Source: Serratia ficaria (GTDB taxonomy: Bacteria > Pseudomonadota > Gammaproteobacteria > Enterobacterales > Enterobacteriaceae). Taken from it: a DNA stretch of 64,000 nucleotides. Positions 9,739-18,885 of the stretch are shown here, piece after piece. How positions within the stretch are numbered: position 1 is the first letter of the stretch; each line of letters opens with the position of its first letter. The stretch is taken from contig NZ_LT906479.1 in NCBI RefSeq assembly GCF_900187015.1, positions 1,240,001 to 1,304,000 on the forward strand, written 5' to 3'. The notes below the pieces were generated by a model, which saw nothing but the letters and a program-made list of their open reading frames with translations, did not search any database and was not told the DNA's origin. The position numbers were made by a program, and so were the translations under genes.

Positions 9739-11211
9739 ATGTTGAAAACCGCAGGATGGCTGTTGCCCGCCATCATGATGCTGGCGGGGTGCTCCGCCTC
9801 CGGGCCTGGAGGCCAGCGCGGCCAAACCCTGAACGAGGCGCTGGCGGCCATCGGCCAGAATAAGGCGCTGGCGGGGGCTTCGAGCGGCATTATGGTGCGC
9901 GACGCCGCCAGCGGCAGCGTACTGTATCAGGCCGATGCCGATCGGCGTCTGGTACCGGCCTCCAACATGAAGTTGCTCACCTCTCTGGCGGCCTTTGGGG
10001 TGCTGGGCGCGGATTACCGTTTCGAAACCCGCGTGCTGACGCTGGGCAAACAGCGCGGAGACCGGCTGCTGGGCGATATTTATCTGCAGGGCAGCGGCGA
10101 TCCCAGCCTGCATCCGGACGATATTGACGGGTTTGCCGCGGCGCTGGCGCAGCGCGGCATCAGGCATATCCGCGGGCGTTTGATGCTGGACGCCAGCGCG
10201 TTCGATAACGCCCCCTTCGGCGCAGGCTGGAGCTGGGACGATGAAACCTTCGCCTTCGCCGCGCCGGTCTCGGCGCTGAACTATGCCTTTACCCCCGGCG
10301 GCGACATCAACGTGGTGCGCGTTGACGTGCAGCCGGGCAGCCGGCAGGGCGCGCCGGGCAAGGTGGCGTTTTATCCCGCCGCCAGCCCGGTGGAAATCGT
10401 CAATGACACCACCACCGGCGAGACGACTGCGCTGGCGTTCGAACGGCGGCCGGGCAGCAACCGGATTGTGGTCAGCGGTACCATTGGCATGCGGGCCGCA
10501 ACGGATTCAAAACTTGTCACCATCGACGCGCCGGCCAAGGCGGTGGGCGCGCTGCTGCAGGCGGCGTTGCGCGCCCACGGCATTACGCTGAGCGGCGGGG
10601 TGGGCGAGGGGACGGCGCCTGCCGGGGCCTGGGCGCTGGCCGGCAAAACCTCGGCGCCGCTTTCCCGGTTGGCGGTCACCTTCCTGAAGGTGTCGAACAA
10701 CGGCTATGGCGAGGTCCTCACCAAGGCCATGGGGCGCAAAACGCAGGGCAAGGGCGATTGGCCTGGCGGGCTGCGGGCGATCGGCCATTTTGTGCAAGGC
10801 TTGGGCGTTGACCCGGCGGCGTTTCGGCAGGTGGACGGTTCCGGGCTGTCGCGGATGAACCAGGTGACGCCGCATCAATTGACGACGCTGCTGCTGGCCG
10901 CCAGAAAACAACCCTGGTTTGCGGCCTGGCATAACGCCTTGCCCGTGGCGGGCGAACCGGGCCTGATGGTGGGGGGCTCGCTGCGCAACCGCATGGTGAA
11001 GACCGCGGCCGCGGGGCGAGCCTATGCGAAAAGCGGTTCGCTGACCGGCGTGTCGTCGCTCAGCGGCTATGTCGATTCGGCAACCGGACGGCCGCTGGTC
11101 TTTTCCATCATCAATAACAACTACCTGACATCCGGCGCGGAAATCAAAGCGCTGGAGGACCGCATGGTGGAGACGCTGGCGGCCTGCGACGCCAGGGTAG
11201 TGTGCCGCTAA
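9739..11211 (+). CDS. PBP4-like D-Ala-D-Ala carboxypeptidase/endopeptidase lipoprotein (S13)
   Basis: A penicillin-binding protein of peptidase family S13 (DacB/PBP4 family), expected to trim or cleave peptidoglycan peptides. Catalytic motifs are SxxK at Ser75-Lys78 (PASNMK), SNN at 319-321 and KSG at 431-433, where KTG is usual. The N-terminus is a lipoprotein signal with the lipobox LAGC at residues 15-18, unlike soluble DacB, so it is predicted to be membrane-anchored. At 490 aa it has room for the large insert typical of PBP4. It lies between ushA and ybaK, where E. coli has no such gene, so it looks like a Serratia-side addition and probably a paralogue of dacB. Confidence 0.88.
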   Translation: MLKTAGWLLPAIMMLAGCSASGPGGQRGQTLNEALAAIGQNKALAGASSGIMVRDAASGSVLYQADADRRLVPASNMKLLTSLAAFGVLGADYRFETRVLTLGKQRGDRLLGDIYLQGSGDPSLHPDDIDGFAAALAQRGIRHIRGRLMLDASAFDNAPFGAGWSWDDETFAFAAPVSALNYAFTPGGDINVVRVDVQPGSRQGAPGKVAFYPAASPVEIVNDTTTGETTALAFERRPGSNRIVVSGTIGMRAATDSKLVTIDAPAKAVGALLQAALRAHGITLSGGVGEGTAPAGAWALAGKTSAPLSRLAVTFLKVSNNGYGEVLTKAMGRKTQGKGDWPGGLRAIGHFVQGLGVDPAAFRQVDGSGLSRMNQVTPHQLTTLLLAARKQPWFAAWHNALPVAGEPGLMVGGSLRNRMVKTAAAGRAYAKSGSLTGVSSLSGYVDSATGRPLVFSIINNNYLTSGAEIKALEDRMVETLAACDARVVCR

Positions 11212-11237
11212 GCGGCGCGGGCGTGATTTAACGTCGG

Positions 11238-11717
11238 TCAGTCGCGCTTGGCGATGTCGGCGAAGCTGCCGGCCAACAGCCGGCACAGATCCTCGGCCGC
11301 CAGTTCGATATCGAGCCCGCGTTTGCCGCCAGAGACATAGATGGTGGCGAACGTTTGGGCCGGGCTGTCGATCACCGTCGGCAGCCGTTTCTTCTGCCCC
11401 AGCGGGCTGATGCCGCCCACCAGGTAACCGGTGACGCGCTGCGCCAGCTGCGGATCGGCCATGTCGGCCTTCTTGGCGCCGAGGGCGCGGGCGACCTTTT
11501 TCAGATCCAGCTGAGTGGCGACCGGCGTGACCGCCACCGCCAGGCGCTTGGCGTCGCCGTTCAGCGCCACCAGCAAGGTTTTATAGACCCGATCGGCATC
11601 CAGCCCCAGCTTGCGCACCGCTTCGTCACCGAAGTGGGTTTCGTCGCTGTCGTGGTGATAGGGATGAAGGGTAAATGCGACCTGTTGTTTTTCGAGCAGA
11701 ACCACTGCGGGCGTCAT
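11238..11717 (-). CDS. ybaK: Cys-tRNA(Pro)/Cys-tRNA(Cys) deacylase
   Basis: YbaK is a 159-aa trans-editing protein that hydrolyses Cys wrongly attached to tRNA-Pro, working with prolyl-tRNA synthetase. It is a single YbaK/EbsC domain with the conserved stretches [20 protein letters not shown] (about 24-43), [10 protein letters not shown] and [14 protein letters not shown] (about 94-107). The ATG at 11717 is the only suitable start. It is transcribed away from chiX and is placed as in E. coli. Confidence 0.94.
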   Translation of the reverse strand: MTPAVVLLEKQQVAFTLHPYHHDSDETHFGDEAVRKLGLDADRVYKTLLVALNGDAKRLAVAVTPVATQLDLKKVARALGAKKADMADPQLAQRVTGYLVGGISPLGQKKRLPTVIDSPAQTFATIYVSGGKRGLDIELAAEDLCRLLAGSFADIAKRD

Positions 11718-11863
11718 GATGTTTTTTCCAAAATGTCCCCGGCGAGGGGGGCTTGCGGCGGTAAAGGGTAAAAATACAAAAATAGCGTCCGGTCGGCAAG
11801 CTGGGCGGCTGTTACATAAAGCGAGTTGCCAAGGTGTTCACCGGGTTGCTACCCTGTCTCTTG

Positions 11864-11949
11864 TAACCGTTAACACGGTTGCTATGCGTATAACTAGAAT
11901 ACAAGAAATTCCTCTTTGACTGGCCAATAGCGATATTGGCCACTTTTTT
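11864..11949 (+). ncRNA. chiX: ChiX (MicM/SroB) small RNA
   Basis: ChiX is an Hfq-dependent small RNA that represses chitoporin and chitobiose genes by pairing near their ribosome sites. The 3' half, AAATTCCTCTTTGACTGGCC followed by the AATAGCGATATTGGCCA hairpin and a TTTTTT tail, is nearly identical to E. coli ChiX. A 5' hairpin AACCGT-TAAC-ACGGTT is also present. It sits between ybaK and ybaP exactly as in E. coli. A promoter TTGCCA (11825-11830), 18 bases, TACCCT fits a start near 11864; the 5' end is an estimate. Its terminator touches the last bases of the convergent ybaP. Confidence 0.93.
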
Positions 11950-12760
11950 ATGGCTGCGGCTGCGGCTGCAGCATCGCCGGCAAGTTATCCTCGCCGTACA
12001 GATGCAATGCGCCTACCGCCACCACGTAGTCGCCGGCCGGCAACGCCTCGAGCTTTTGCCGCCAGTCGCGGTTGCGTTGATGCATCAGCACATCGTACAG
12101 CCCGGCGCTGAAGGTGGCGGGCAGCGTTTCCAACCCGCCGCTGGGCTTGGCGTCGAGCCACCAGCTCACCATGGTCTGCAGCAGCCGCGCATTGGTGTGC
12201 CAGTGCTCCAGCGTATCGCGCAACAGCGCGATGCCGCCTTCCGGCAGCTGTTCCAGCATCGCCAGCTGCTGCTGCGCGCCTTCCAGTTCTATCACCTTTT
12301 TGTCCTGCGCCCTGGCCGCCTGCAGCAGCTGGTAGTCCACGCCGTACTCGGCGCGCAGCCCCAGCCGCTGAGCCTGGCGCGCCTGCATCATCAGCGCCAC
12401 CTGCCAACCCGGCAGGGTCGAGAACGACCGGGCGTCGGCGCCCAGCTCCCGGCACAGCGCCAGCAGCCGGTGGAATTCCTCGCTGGACAGGCGCTCTTCA
12501 AGCGTCGGCTGCAGTTCGGCATGGTCGAACGGCGAGGCGGAGCCGGTGATGTCGGCCTCGACGATCAGCGCGTCGGCCTGCTGCAGGCGAGCGGCCAGCC
12601 TGGCCGGCAGCGGCGACATGTCCACCGTGCCCATATGAATGCTGCCGACCAGATGCAGCCGACGATCGCCCGGCAGGCTGATGTCCAGCGCCGGGTAGGC
12701 ATAGCGCATCGGGGCGATCAGGCCGAGAAAGGCGGCGATGCGGCGTAACAGTTGACCCAT
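11948..12760 (-). CDS. ybaP: TraB/GumN-family protein YbaP
   Basis: A protein of the TraB/GumN (Tiki-like) family with unproven metalloprotease-like activity. The start at 12760 gives 270 aa and follows AGGAG at a good distance; the frame is open to 12814 but the extra residues are not conserved. Family marks are LVGSIHMGTVDMSPLP near residue 33, LRAEYGVDYQLLQAA mid-protein and the C-terminal VVAVGALHLYGEDNLPAML with its conserved His. It is transcribed convergently with chiX and overlaps its terminator by about two bases. Confidence 0.92.
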   Translation of the reverse strand: MGQLLRRIAAFLGLIAPMRYAYPALDISLPGDRRLHLVGSIHMGTVDMSPLPARLAARLQQADALIVEADITGSASPFDHAELQPTLEERLSSEEFHRLLALCRELGADARSFSTLPGWQVALMMQARQAQRLGLRAEYGVDYQLLQAARAQDKKVIELEGAQQQLAMLEQLPEGGIALLRDTLEHWHTNARLLQTMVSWWLDAKPSGGLETLPATFSAGLYDVLMHQRNRDWRQKLEALPAGDYVVAVGALHLYGEDNLPAMLQPQPQP

Positions 12761-12889
12761 ACGGCGTGGCTCCTGAATAACGTGTTCGCCTTTCGGGGGG
12801 AAAGGTGAGGGCATATCGACAACCCCATGCTAAACGCTATCCGCCGCACAAGAAAGCCTGAAGAGTGAAGCAATTATGTCAAAACGAAC

Positions 12890-12917
12890 GGGGCGCCACG
12901 GCGGCGCGCGGCGCCCC
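12890..12917 (-). terminator. Terminator after copA
   Basis: GGGGCGCC (12890-12897) and GGCGCCCC (12910-12917) form an 8-bp GC stem just beyond the copA stop. Read on the minus strand it is followed by GTTCGTTTTG, a modest U-rich tail. Confidence 0.6.
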
Positions 12918-12924
12918 GGGAGGG

Positions 12925-15636
12925 TTACCCTTTGGGTTTGAAGCGCAGCAGCCGGTTGGCGTTGCTGACCACGGTAATCGAGGACAGCGCCATCGCCGCG
13001 CCGGCCACCACCGGGCTGAGCAGGGTGCCGGTCAGCGGATACAGCAGGCCGGCGGCAATCGGGATGCCCAGGCTGTTGTAGATAAACGCCCCGAACAGGT
13101 TCTGCTTCATATTGCGCAGCGTCGCTTTCGACAGCTCCACCGCGTCGGCCACGCCGTGCAGGCTGTGGCGCATCAGGGTGATCGCGGCGGTTTCGATGGC
13201 GACATCGCTGCCGCCGCCCATCGCGATGCCTACGTCGGCCTGCGCCAGCGCCGGCGCATCGTTGATGCCGTCGCCGACCATCGCCACGCGCCGCCCCTGC
13301 GCCTGCAGCCGTTTGATCGCTTCCGCCTTGCCGTCCGGCAGCACGCCGGCGATCACCCGGTCGATGCCGGCCTCTTTGGCGATGGCGTTGGCGGTCAGCG
13401 GATTGTCGCCGGTCAGCATCACCAACTGGTAGCCCTGGCGGTGCAGGCGTCGCAACGCCTCAACGCTGTCGCCGCGCAGCGGATCGCGGATGGCGAACAG
13501 CGCCGCCGGTTGGCCGTCGGCGGCCAGCAGCACCGGCGTCACGCCGCGTTCGGCCTGGTTGCGCATCTGCGCTTCCAGCGCGCCGATGGCCACCTGATGC
13601 TGCTGCAGCAGCGCGGCGTTGCCCAGCAGCAGCTTCACGCCGCCCACGTCGCCGCTGATGCCGGCGCCGCGCAGGGTGCGGAACTGCTCCACCGGCGGCA
13701 GCGTCTGCCCGGCGGCGCGTTCGACGATGGCGCGCGCCAGCGGGTGGTTGGAGCCCTGTTCCAGCGCGGCGGCCCAGCCGAGCGCCTGCTGTTCGCTGAC
13801 CTGATTGAAGGTCAGGATCTCCACCACCTGCGGGCGTCCTTCGGTCAGGGTGCCGGTTTTATCGAACACCAGGGTGTCGAGCTGGCTGGCCTGCTGCAGC
13901 GCGTCGGCGTCGCGCACCAGCACGCCGAACTCCGCCGCCCGGCCGACGCCGGAAATGATCGACATCGGCGTCGCCAGGCCCAGCGCGCAAGGACAGGCGA
14001 TGATCAGCACCGTGGTGGCGATCACCAGCGTGTAAACCAGCTGCGGCTGCGGGCCGAAGAAGTACCAGAGGGCGCCGCTGAACAGCGCGATCGCCACTAC
14101 CGTCGGAACGAACACCGCCGAGATGCGGTCCGCCAGCTGGCCGATTTCCGGCTTGCTGCTTTGCGCCTGCCGCACCAGCTTGATGATGCGCGCCAGGGTG
14201 GTTTTGCTGCCGATGGCGGCGGCGCGGAACAGCACGCTGCCGTCGTCCACCACCGTACCGGCATGCACGGTATCGCCCGCGCCTTTCTGCTGCGGCACCG
14301 CTTCGCCGGTCAGCATCGCTTCGTCGAGCCAGGCTTCGCCCTGCACGATCTCGCCGTCGACCGGCACCCGATCGCCGGTGGTCAGGCGCAGCGTCATGCC
14401 CAACTGCACCTCCGCCAGCGGAATATTGCGCTCGCCGTCGTCGGTCACCCGCCGGGCGGTGGGCGGCGTCAAATCCAGCAGCCGCTCCAGCGCCTGCGAA
14501 GAACGCTGGCGCGCCCGCTGCTCCAGCGCGTGGCCGAGGTTGATCAGGCCGATGATCATCGCGCTGGCCTCGTAATACAGGTGTCGCGCCTCCATCGGGA
14601 AGAAATCGGGCCAGATATTGACGCCGATCGAATACAGCCAGGCGGCGCCGGTACCCAGCGCCACCAGGGTATCCATGGTGGCGCTGCCGTTCATCAGCGC
14701 GCGCCAGGCGTTGCGGTAGAAATGCCCGCCGGCGAACGCCATCACCGCCAGCGTGATAATGCCGACCACCAGCCACGGGCGCTGGGTTTCCGGCGTCAGC
14801 GACATGCTGCCGCCGAACAGCCCCCAGGCCATCAGCGGGATGCCCAGCGCCAACCCCAGCGCCGCCTGCCAGCTAAAGCGCTTCATGTTGGCGCGCGCGG
14901 TCTGCTGCTGGCGTTCGCGGCGTTCGGTTTCGTCCTGGATCATCTCGGCGCCGTAGCCGGCTTTTTCCACCGCCGCCACCAGCGCCTGCGGATCGGCGCC
15001 GCCGGTCACCAGCGCGCTGCGCTCCGCCAGGTTGACCCGCGCCTGCTCGACGCCGGGCACCCCCTGCAGGGCGTGCTGCACCTTGCTGACGCAGCTGGCG
15101 CAGGTCATGCCGCTGAGCAGCAGCTGCACGCTGTCGTCATCGCTGTCGGTTGCCGGAAGGGAAGGCTGCGCCGCTGGCTGAACGTCCGGCAACTCAGGGG
15201 TTGCTTCAGTCAACGGCTCAGATTTTGGGGCGATGGCGCCCGCCAGGCTGGCCTGATAGCCGGCCCGCGCCACCGCGGCGATCAGCGCCTGCGGTTCGGC
15301 CTCGCCATAGATTTTGGCGGCGTCGAGGCTGACGTCGGCGGCGATCACGCCCGGCACCGCTTCCAGCGCCTTGCGGGTGCTGCCGACGCAGTGCATGCAG
15401 CTCAGGCCGCTCAACTGCAGCGCGGTATCGGGCCGCTGCGCGATTTCGGCCTGATAGCCGGCGGCGGCCACGCTGTCGATCAGCGCGCTGTCCGGCGCGT
15501 CGCCGGTCACCTTGGCGTAATGCACGTTAACCTCGGCCTGCTCGACGTCGCTGCGGCTTTCCAGGGCCTGTTTCACCCGCTGCGCGCAGTTCATGCAGGA
15601 CAGCCCCTGCAATGCCAACACGGTAGTTTGTGACAT
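12925..15636 (-). CDS. copA: Cu(I)-exporting P1B ATPase CopA with three metal-binding domains
   Basis: CopA pumps Cu+ from the cytoplasm to the periplasm using ATP. The 903-aa protein has three N-terminal HMA domains with CxxC motifs at Cys14/17, Cys80/83 and Cys179/182, then eight membrane segments. The transport motif CPC is in [13 protein letters not shown], the phosphorylation site in DKTGTLTEG, and the hinge in [17 protein letters not shown]. coli CopA (834 aa) has only two HMA domains, so the extra copy explains the added length. Codons 137-138 contain a C CCA AAA slip site whose -1 frame stops at once (see findings). The promoter upstream carries a CueR operator. Confidence 0.96.
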   Translation of the reverse strand: MSQTTVLALQGLSCMNCAQRVKQALESRSDVEQAEVNVHYAKVTGDAPDSALIDSVAAAGYQAEIAQRPDTALQLSGLSCMHCVGSTRKALEAVPGVIAADVSLDAAKIYGEAEPQALIAAVARAGYQASLAGAIAPKSEPLTEATPELPDVQPAAQPSLPATDSDDDSVQLLLSGMTCASCVSKVQHALQGVPGVEQARVNLAERSALVTGGADPQALVAAVEKAGYGAEMIQDETERRERQQQTARANMKRFSWQAALGLALGIPLMAWGLFGGSMSLTPETQRPWLVVGIITLAVMAFAGGHFYRNAWRALMNGSATMDTLVALGTGAAWLYSIGVNIWPDFFPMEARHLYYEASAMIIGLINLGHALEQRARQRSSQALERLLDLTPPTARRVTDDGERNIPLAEVQLGMTLRLTTGDRVPVDGEIVQGEAWLDEAMLTGEAVPQQKGAGDTVHAGTVVDDGSVLFRAAAIGSKTTLARIIKLVRQAQSSKPEIGQLADRISAVFVPTVVAIALFSGALWYFFGPQPQLVYTLVIATTVLIIACPCALGLATPMSIISGVGRAAEFGVLVRDADALQQASQLDTLVFDKTGTLTEGRPQVVEILTFNQVSEQQALGWAAALEQGSNHPLARAIVERAAGQTLPPVEQFRTLRGAGISGDVGGVKLLLGNAALLQQHQVAIGALEAQMRNQAERGVTPVLLAADGQPAALFAIRDPLRGDSVEALRRLHRQGYQLVMLTGDNPLTANAIAKEAGIDRVIAGVLPDGKAEAIKRLQAQGRRVAMVGDGINDAPALAQADVGIAMGGGSDVAIETAAITLMRHSLHGVADAVELSKATLRNMKQNLFGAFIYNSLGIPIAAGLLYPLTGTLLSPVVAGAAMALSSITVVSNANRLLRFKPKG
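15218..15230 (-). promoter_or_regulatory. Candidate programmed -1 frameshift site in copA
   Basis: On the coding strand the frame reads GCC CCA AAA TCT GAG. The heptamer C CCA AAA (15229 down to 15223) fits X XXY YYZ. After a -1 slip the next codons are ATC then TGA (TGA at 15220-15218). The product would be 139 aa: two complete HMA domains, then Ile. The E. coli copA gene, as I recall it, has a comparable C CCA AAG GCT AAA site in the same linker that yields CopA(Z). A possible downstream stem pairs GTTG and CAAC repeats within about 30 bases. Confidence 0.7.
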
Positions 15637-15703
15637 GATTCGATTCCTCGCTCAAGGGCGGTGTTTAAAGGTTGACCGCTTGACCCGTTTTCACTAAGAA
15701 TGA

Positions 15704-15734
15704 AGCTTAAACCTTCCAGCAAGGGGAAGGTCAA
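15704..15734 (-). promoter_or_regulatory. CueR-controlled copA promoter
   Basis: On the minus strand TTGACC (-35, 15734-15729) and TAAGCT (-10, 15709-15704) are 19 bp apart, the stretched spacing of MerR-family promoters. The dyad ACCTTCC-N7-GGAAGGT at 15711-15731 lies in the spacer. It is almost identical to the E. coli copA operator. Confidence 0.93.
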
Positions 15735-15983
15735 ATAAATATCTCTACGTCATTCACTGTCGACCTTGTTACCTTTTAAAGCCCGCCAGAACTGGAACCA
15801 CACCCTTTACCATTCTACTTTTGTCTACTGAGATTGCCCCTATGGAGGATCACCGGTTCATCACGCCGGGTATCGGGCGGGTAAAGTTCGGTTAGGCGAG
15901 ATACTTACAATGGTTTTTTTAAAAGGAGCATAGGGGAGTACAGCAACCGGTGAGTTTGGTTGCTGTATTTAAGATAATGGGGG
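15735..15983. other. Intergenic stretch beyond the copA promoter
   Basis: No gene is seen. It forms the copA-proximal part of the foreign insert. ACAGCAACC and GGTTGCTGT at about 15939-15966 form a 9-bp stem past the ankyrin gene stop and may end its transcript, although the tail is not a clean U-run. A string of purines and an A/T run precede it. Confidence 0.4.
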
Positions 15984-16757
15984 TTATTTTTTTACTGGCT
16001 TTGGCGGCCATTCTCCGCCGTGTTTGATTAAGGTTGTTTTTATTTCTTCCAGTTTATCCCAAGTTTCCGTCCCTTCTTGGGTTCGGTTAATAAAACGTTG
16101 TAACTGGTTGCCCATTGTCCAGCCTGAGTTGCCTTGTATACTACTGTCAGCCCCTTTGTCTAGCAGGTAAATAACATGGTCATAGGCTCGGGAATCAAGG
16201 GCGTCAATAAGCAATGAATTACCTAATGAATTTTTGGTGTTAATATCGGCGCCGTATTCCAGCATGACTTTGAGTGTCTCGATGTTTTTGGCTTTGAATG
16301 CTTCAAATATAATGGGCTGGTTGTGAACTTTATCCAGCGCATTAGGCGATAGCCCGCCGTCTAGCATCGCCTTGATCCAGATGCCATCATCGGCTTTCAG
16401 CATAAATTCTGCTGGACAGCTTCCTCCATTTGGACGGGGTTGCAACGGGTCGGCCCCAGCTTTGACTAATGCTGTAATGATCCGCAAGTACTCTGGCGTC
16501 TTTTTTTCGAAGATTGCATTGTTGAGCGCCCAGAATAACAGCGTTATGTCTTCTTTCGCCGGACGGTTAAGCTCCTCCTTGCTGAAGGTCGGAAGTATTT
16601 TTTTTAATGTTGCTTCATCCCCGTGATAAATCACTTCGGCAATAGTTAACTGCTTACCTTCAAAATAATCCTGCGGTTTCAAATCCATACCCTCTTTACA
16701 TCCTTGTAGTATTAACACTGAAAATAACATTACTGCAATACTGATTAAATTTTTCAT
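15984..16757 (-). CDS. Ankyrin-repeat lipoprotein, probable immunity protein
   Basis: A 257-aa exported lipoprotein: a hydrophobic signal ends in the lipobox LQGC (Cys19). Three or four ankyrin-like repeats follow, for example PIIFEAFKAKNIETLKVMLE with YGADINTKNS and DHVIYLLDKGADSSIQ. Its ATG overlaps the stop of the upstream lipase gene (ATGA at 16757-16754), so the two are translationally coupled. Periplasmic ankyrin lipoproteins are common immunity partners of secreted phospholipases, and that is the role inferred here. Base composition is lower in GC than in the neighbouring copA and cueR, which supports transfer. Confidence 0.8.
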   Translation of the reverse strand: MKNLISIAVMLFSVLILQGCKEGMDLKPQDYFEGKQLTIAEVIYHGDEATLKKILPTFSKEELNRPAKEDITLLFWALNNAIFEKKTPEYLRIITALVKAGADPLQPRPNGGSCPAEFMLKADDGIWIKAMLDGGLSPNALDKVHNQPIIFEAFKAKNIETLKVMLEYGADINTKNSLGNSLLIDALDSRAYDHVIYLLDKGADSSIQGNSGWTMGNQLQRFINRTQEGTETWDKLEEIKTTLIKHGGEWPPKPVKK

Positions 16758-18028
16758 ATCCGGCCTTTAATGGTGGCTATATCATCGTCTTTCTGTTCTT
16801 CAATGCAGTTAATGGCTTGGTCGATACCGTGCTTATCTAACAGGGAGCCAGCTCCGCCGGGAAGAGCATACGTTATCCCTGCGGCGTTAGGGGTGTTTAC
16901 GGAAACAGCTTCTTTGGCCGCGAGAGCAAAAAGATTACCTTTTACGAGGCGATAATCAGCCGGTAAATTCACTTCCTGAATTGTGGTGAGTAATTCATTT
17001 TCGACGCGGTAAGCGTGGATATTGCTGGTGTCGCCGAGCCGGCTACCACTGTACATTTCTACGGTGTTTTTATGCAGCCCGGCGGCGTTGAAGGTCCACG
17101 CGGGGTTACCACTGGCAATGGACGCGGCGGACGCCATTCCACCACCTAGCGAATGCCCGGCAATGTCAACGTCAGGATACTTCGATATACTATCGCCAAT
17201 CTCAACAGCACGTTTATAGTATTCGGAGTGCATTCCGCCTCCTTGAGTCAGGTTATTACTCCAGTCTGCAAAGTTCTTGATGTCCGGTGTATCACCTTTG
17301 GCGAGTGCCATGGCGGCATCCTTGAGGCCGGGAAATTCCGGAGCTCTGGATCCCCGAAAAACGACGGTTGGATTCATCGCCTTGCCAAAGATCTCTTCAT
17401 CCGGCTGGTACACGCGGGCCAAAAAATCAGGTGAAAGATCGTCGTCATAAAGCATTTTACTGCTTAACCCCATTTTATTCAGACTGGCCTCATTGTTGCT
17501 GATGTCTTTCCAGCCTTCGGGCACATTTGGCACTGTCTGTAGCGGGCCGGTGGTTTTGTAGATGTTTTCCGCTAGTTTGGCTTTTTCTACGGCGATGTTG
17601 TTATCGGCCAGCCGTTGTGCGGCAATACGGGCATCGGGGTAGATACTGCGTTTCCCGCGTCCAATCAGGTATTGCCGTTCTTGCCAGCGTTCGGCCTTGG
17701 TCATGGGACGCATTGCTTGCAAGGTTGCCGTTACTGTTGCAGCCGCCGTAGCAATCGCCTGTTGCAGTGGCGGGCGGCGGGTGATGTTCTGACGTGGGGG
17801 GAGTACTGTGGGCTTGGGGCGTTGCCCGTAGCGGTGTACCATGTCTTCATAGCGTTCGATGACGTGTGCTACAGGGTATAGCGCAGGAAGGTGGGAGCCG
17901 GGATAGCGTTGCAGCTTGCCGTCGGCGTCGATGTAAAAAACATGTTTTGCAGATGACCACGCGCCGAAGCTATTGCCAATAGCAAGCAGACTTCCCTGGT
18001 TTATATCGTCAAAGACGGCCCTTTTCAT
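16754..18028 (-). CDS. Lipase/phospholipase, probable type VI secretion effector
   Basis: A 424-aa alpha/beta-hydrolase with the nucleophile elbow GHSLGGG (Ser293), preceded by family-like stretches TVVFRGSR and DWSNNLTQGGG-HSEYY that I associate with class-3-type lipases secreted by type VI systems. The ATG at 18028 is chosen because AGAGGA sits seven bases upstream; the frame stays open to 18229, but that leader has no ribosome site and no recognisable content. It has no signal peptide, as expected for an injected effector. It is coupled to the ankyrin lipoprotein gene. The substrate and the secretion route are inferred. Confidence 0.75.
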   Translation of the reverse strand: MKRAVFDDINQGSLLAIGNSFGAWSSAKHVFYIDADGKLQRYPGSHLPALYPVAHVIERYEDMVHRYGQRPKPTVLPPRQNITRRPPLQQAIATAAATVTATLQAMRPMTKAERWQERQYLIGRGKRSIYPDARIAAQRLADNNIAVEKAKLAENIYKTTGPLQTVPNVPEGWKDISNNEASLNKMGLSSKMLYDDDLSPDFLARVYQPDEEIFGKAMNPTVVFRGSRAPEFPGLKDAAMALAKGDTPDIKNFADWSNNLTQGGGMHSEYYKRAVEIGDSISKYPDVDIAGHSLGGGMASAASIASGNPAWTFNAAGLHKNTVEMYSGSRLGDTSNIHAYRVENELLTTIQEVNLPADYRLVKGNLFALAAKEAVSVNTPNAAGITYALPGGAGSLLDKHGIDQAINCIEEQKDDDIATIKGRI

Positions 18029-18452
18029 TTGGGTGTCCTCTTGGTAGCTTGACACACCGATGCCGGATTGAGTGTTGCGCGTGATATGCCGTCGGCTGCA
18101 TATTGACATGCCAGCGGTACCGCCAAAGAGATAACCTCGACTTAATTCATATCGCGCATCGTGCGGTGAGAGTATTCGTGAGAATTTTTCTGGCTCTAGT
18201 GCATCTGAAATTAAATAAATTAACCGCAAAATTTCAATCCCTTGATAGATAGTGGTTTTAATGGTTATAACGAAACAAACGCGAAGTTACAATGTTCATG
18301 CCGCAGAGACTGTGGAAGGTCTCCTGTAGCGTTTCGTATTTTGGCGAGTTAATGAAAATACGCGGCGCCATATTTGGAGGTCTTTATGGGGACCTTTAAA
18401 GTATCTAAATTGATTATTTGATTTAAAATCAACTGGTTGATGGTTAATGGAT
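18029..18452. other. Non-coding or remnant stretch upstream of the lipase gene
   Basis: The lipase frame remains open to 18229 and could be a decayed gene end, but I cannot support a start there. The rest is AT-rich. AGGTC-TTTATGGG-GACCT near 18379-18396 is a small hairpin. No further gene is seen. Confidence 0.35.
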
Positions 18453-18474
18453 CTTCCGGCAAGGGGAAGGTCAA
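18453..18474 (-). promoter_or_regulatory. Second copy of the CueR operator, next to cueR
   Basis: CTTCC-G-GCAAGGGGAAGGTCAA matches 15713-15734 with one difference over 22 bases, in the same orientation. The minus-strand -35 TTGACC is kept, but no convincing -10 lies 19 bp away (CATTAA). The copy overlaps the ribosome-site region of cueR. It marks one edge of the lipase/ankyrin insert. Confidence 0.75.
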
Positions 18475-18483
18475 GGAGCGAAA

Positions 18484-18885
18484 ATGAATATCAGCGACGT
18501 GGCGAAAAAAACTGGTTTAACCAGCAAGGCGATCCGTTTTTATGAAGAGAAGGGGCTGGTGACCGCGCCTATCCGCACCGATAACGGCTATCGCAGTTAT
18601 TCCGCCAAGCATATCGAAGAGCTGACGCTGCTGCGCCAGGCGCGGCAGGTGGGTTTTAATCTGGACGAGTGCCGCGAACTGGTGGCGCTGTTCAACGATC
18701 CGGCCCGCCACAGCGCCGACGTGAAGACCCGCACCCTGCAGAAGGTGGCGGAAATCGAAAAGCACATCGGCGAGCTGGGCGAGATGCGCCAACGCCTGCT
18801 GGCGCTGGCGGAACAATGCCCGGGCGATGACGGCGCCGACTGCCCGATCATCGATAACCTGGCGGGTTGCTGCCGGCAGGCTTAA
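18484..18885 (+). CDS. cueR: Copper-responsive MerR-family activator CueR
   Basis: CueR binds Cu+ and activates copA by distorting its 19-bp promoter spacer. The 133-aa protein has the N-terminal MerR helix-turn-helix ([20 protein letters not shown]), a dimerisation helix, and Cu+-binding Cys112 and Cys120 exactly as in E. coli. A trailing CCRQA tail is also conserved. The ATG follows AAGGAG. It points away from copA but is separated from it by a 2.7-kb insert. Its 3' end overlaps the convergent ybbJ by four bases. Confidence 0.96.
   Translation: MNISDVAKKTGLTSKAIRFYEEKGLVTAPIRTDNGYRSYSAKHIEELTLLRQARQVGFNLDECRELVALFNDPARHSADVKTRTLQKVAEIEKHIGELGEMRQRLLALAEQCPGDDGADCPIIDNLAGCCRQA

Noticed and set aside
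12865..15633. 922-codon plus-strand open frame opposite copA
   Set aside because: It is a shadow of copA. All conserved P-type ATPase motifs are on the minus strand.
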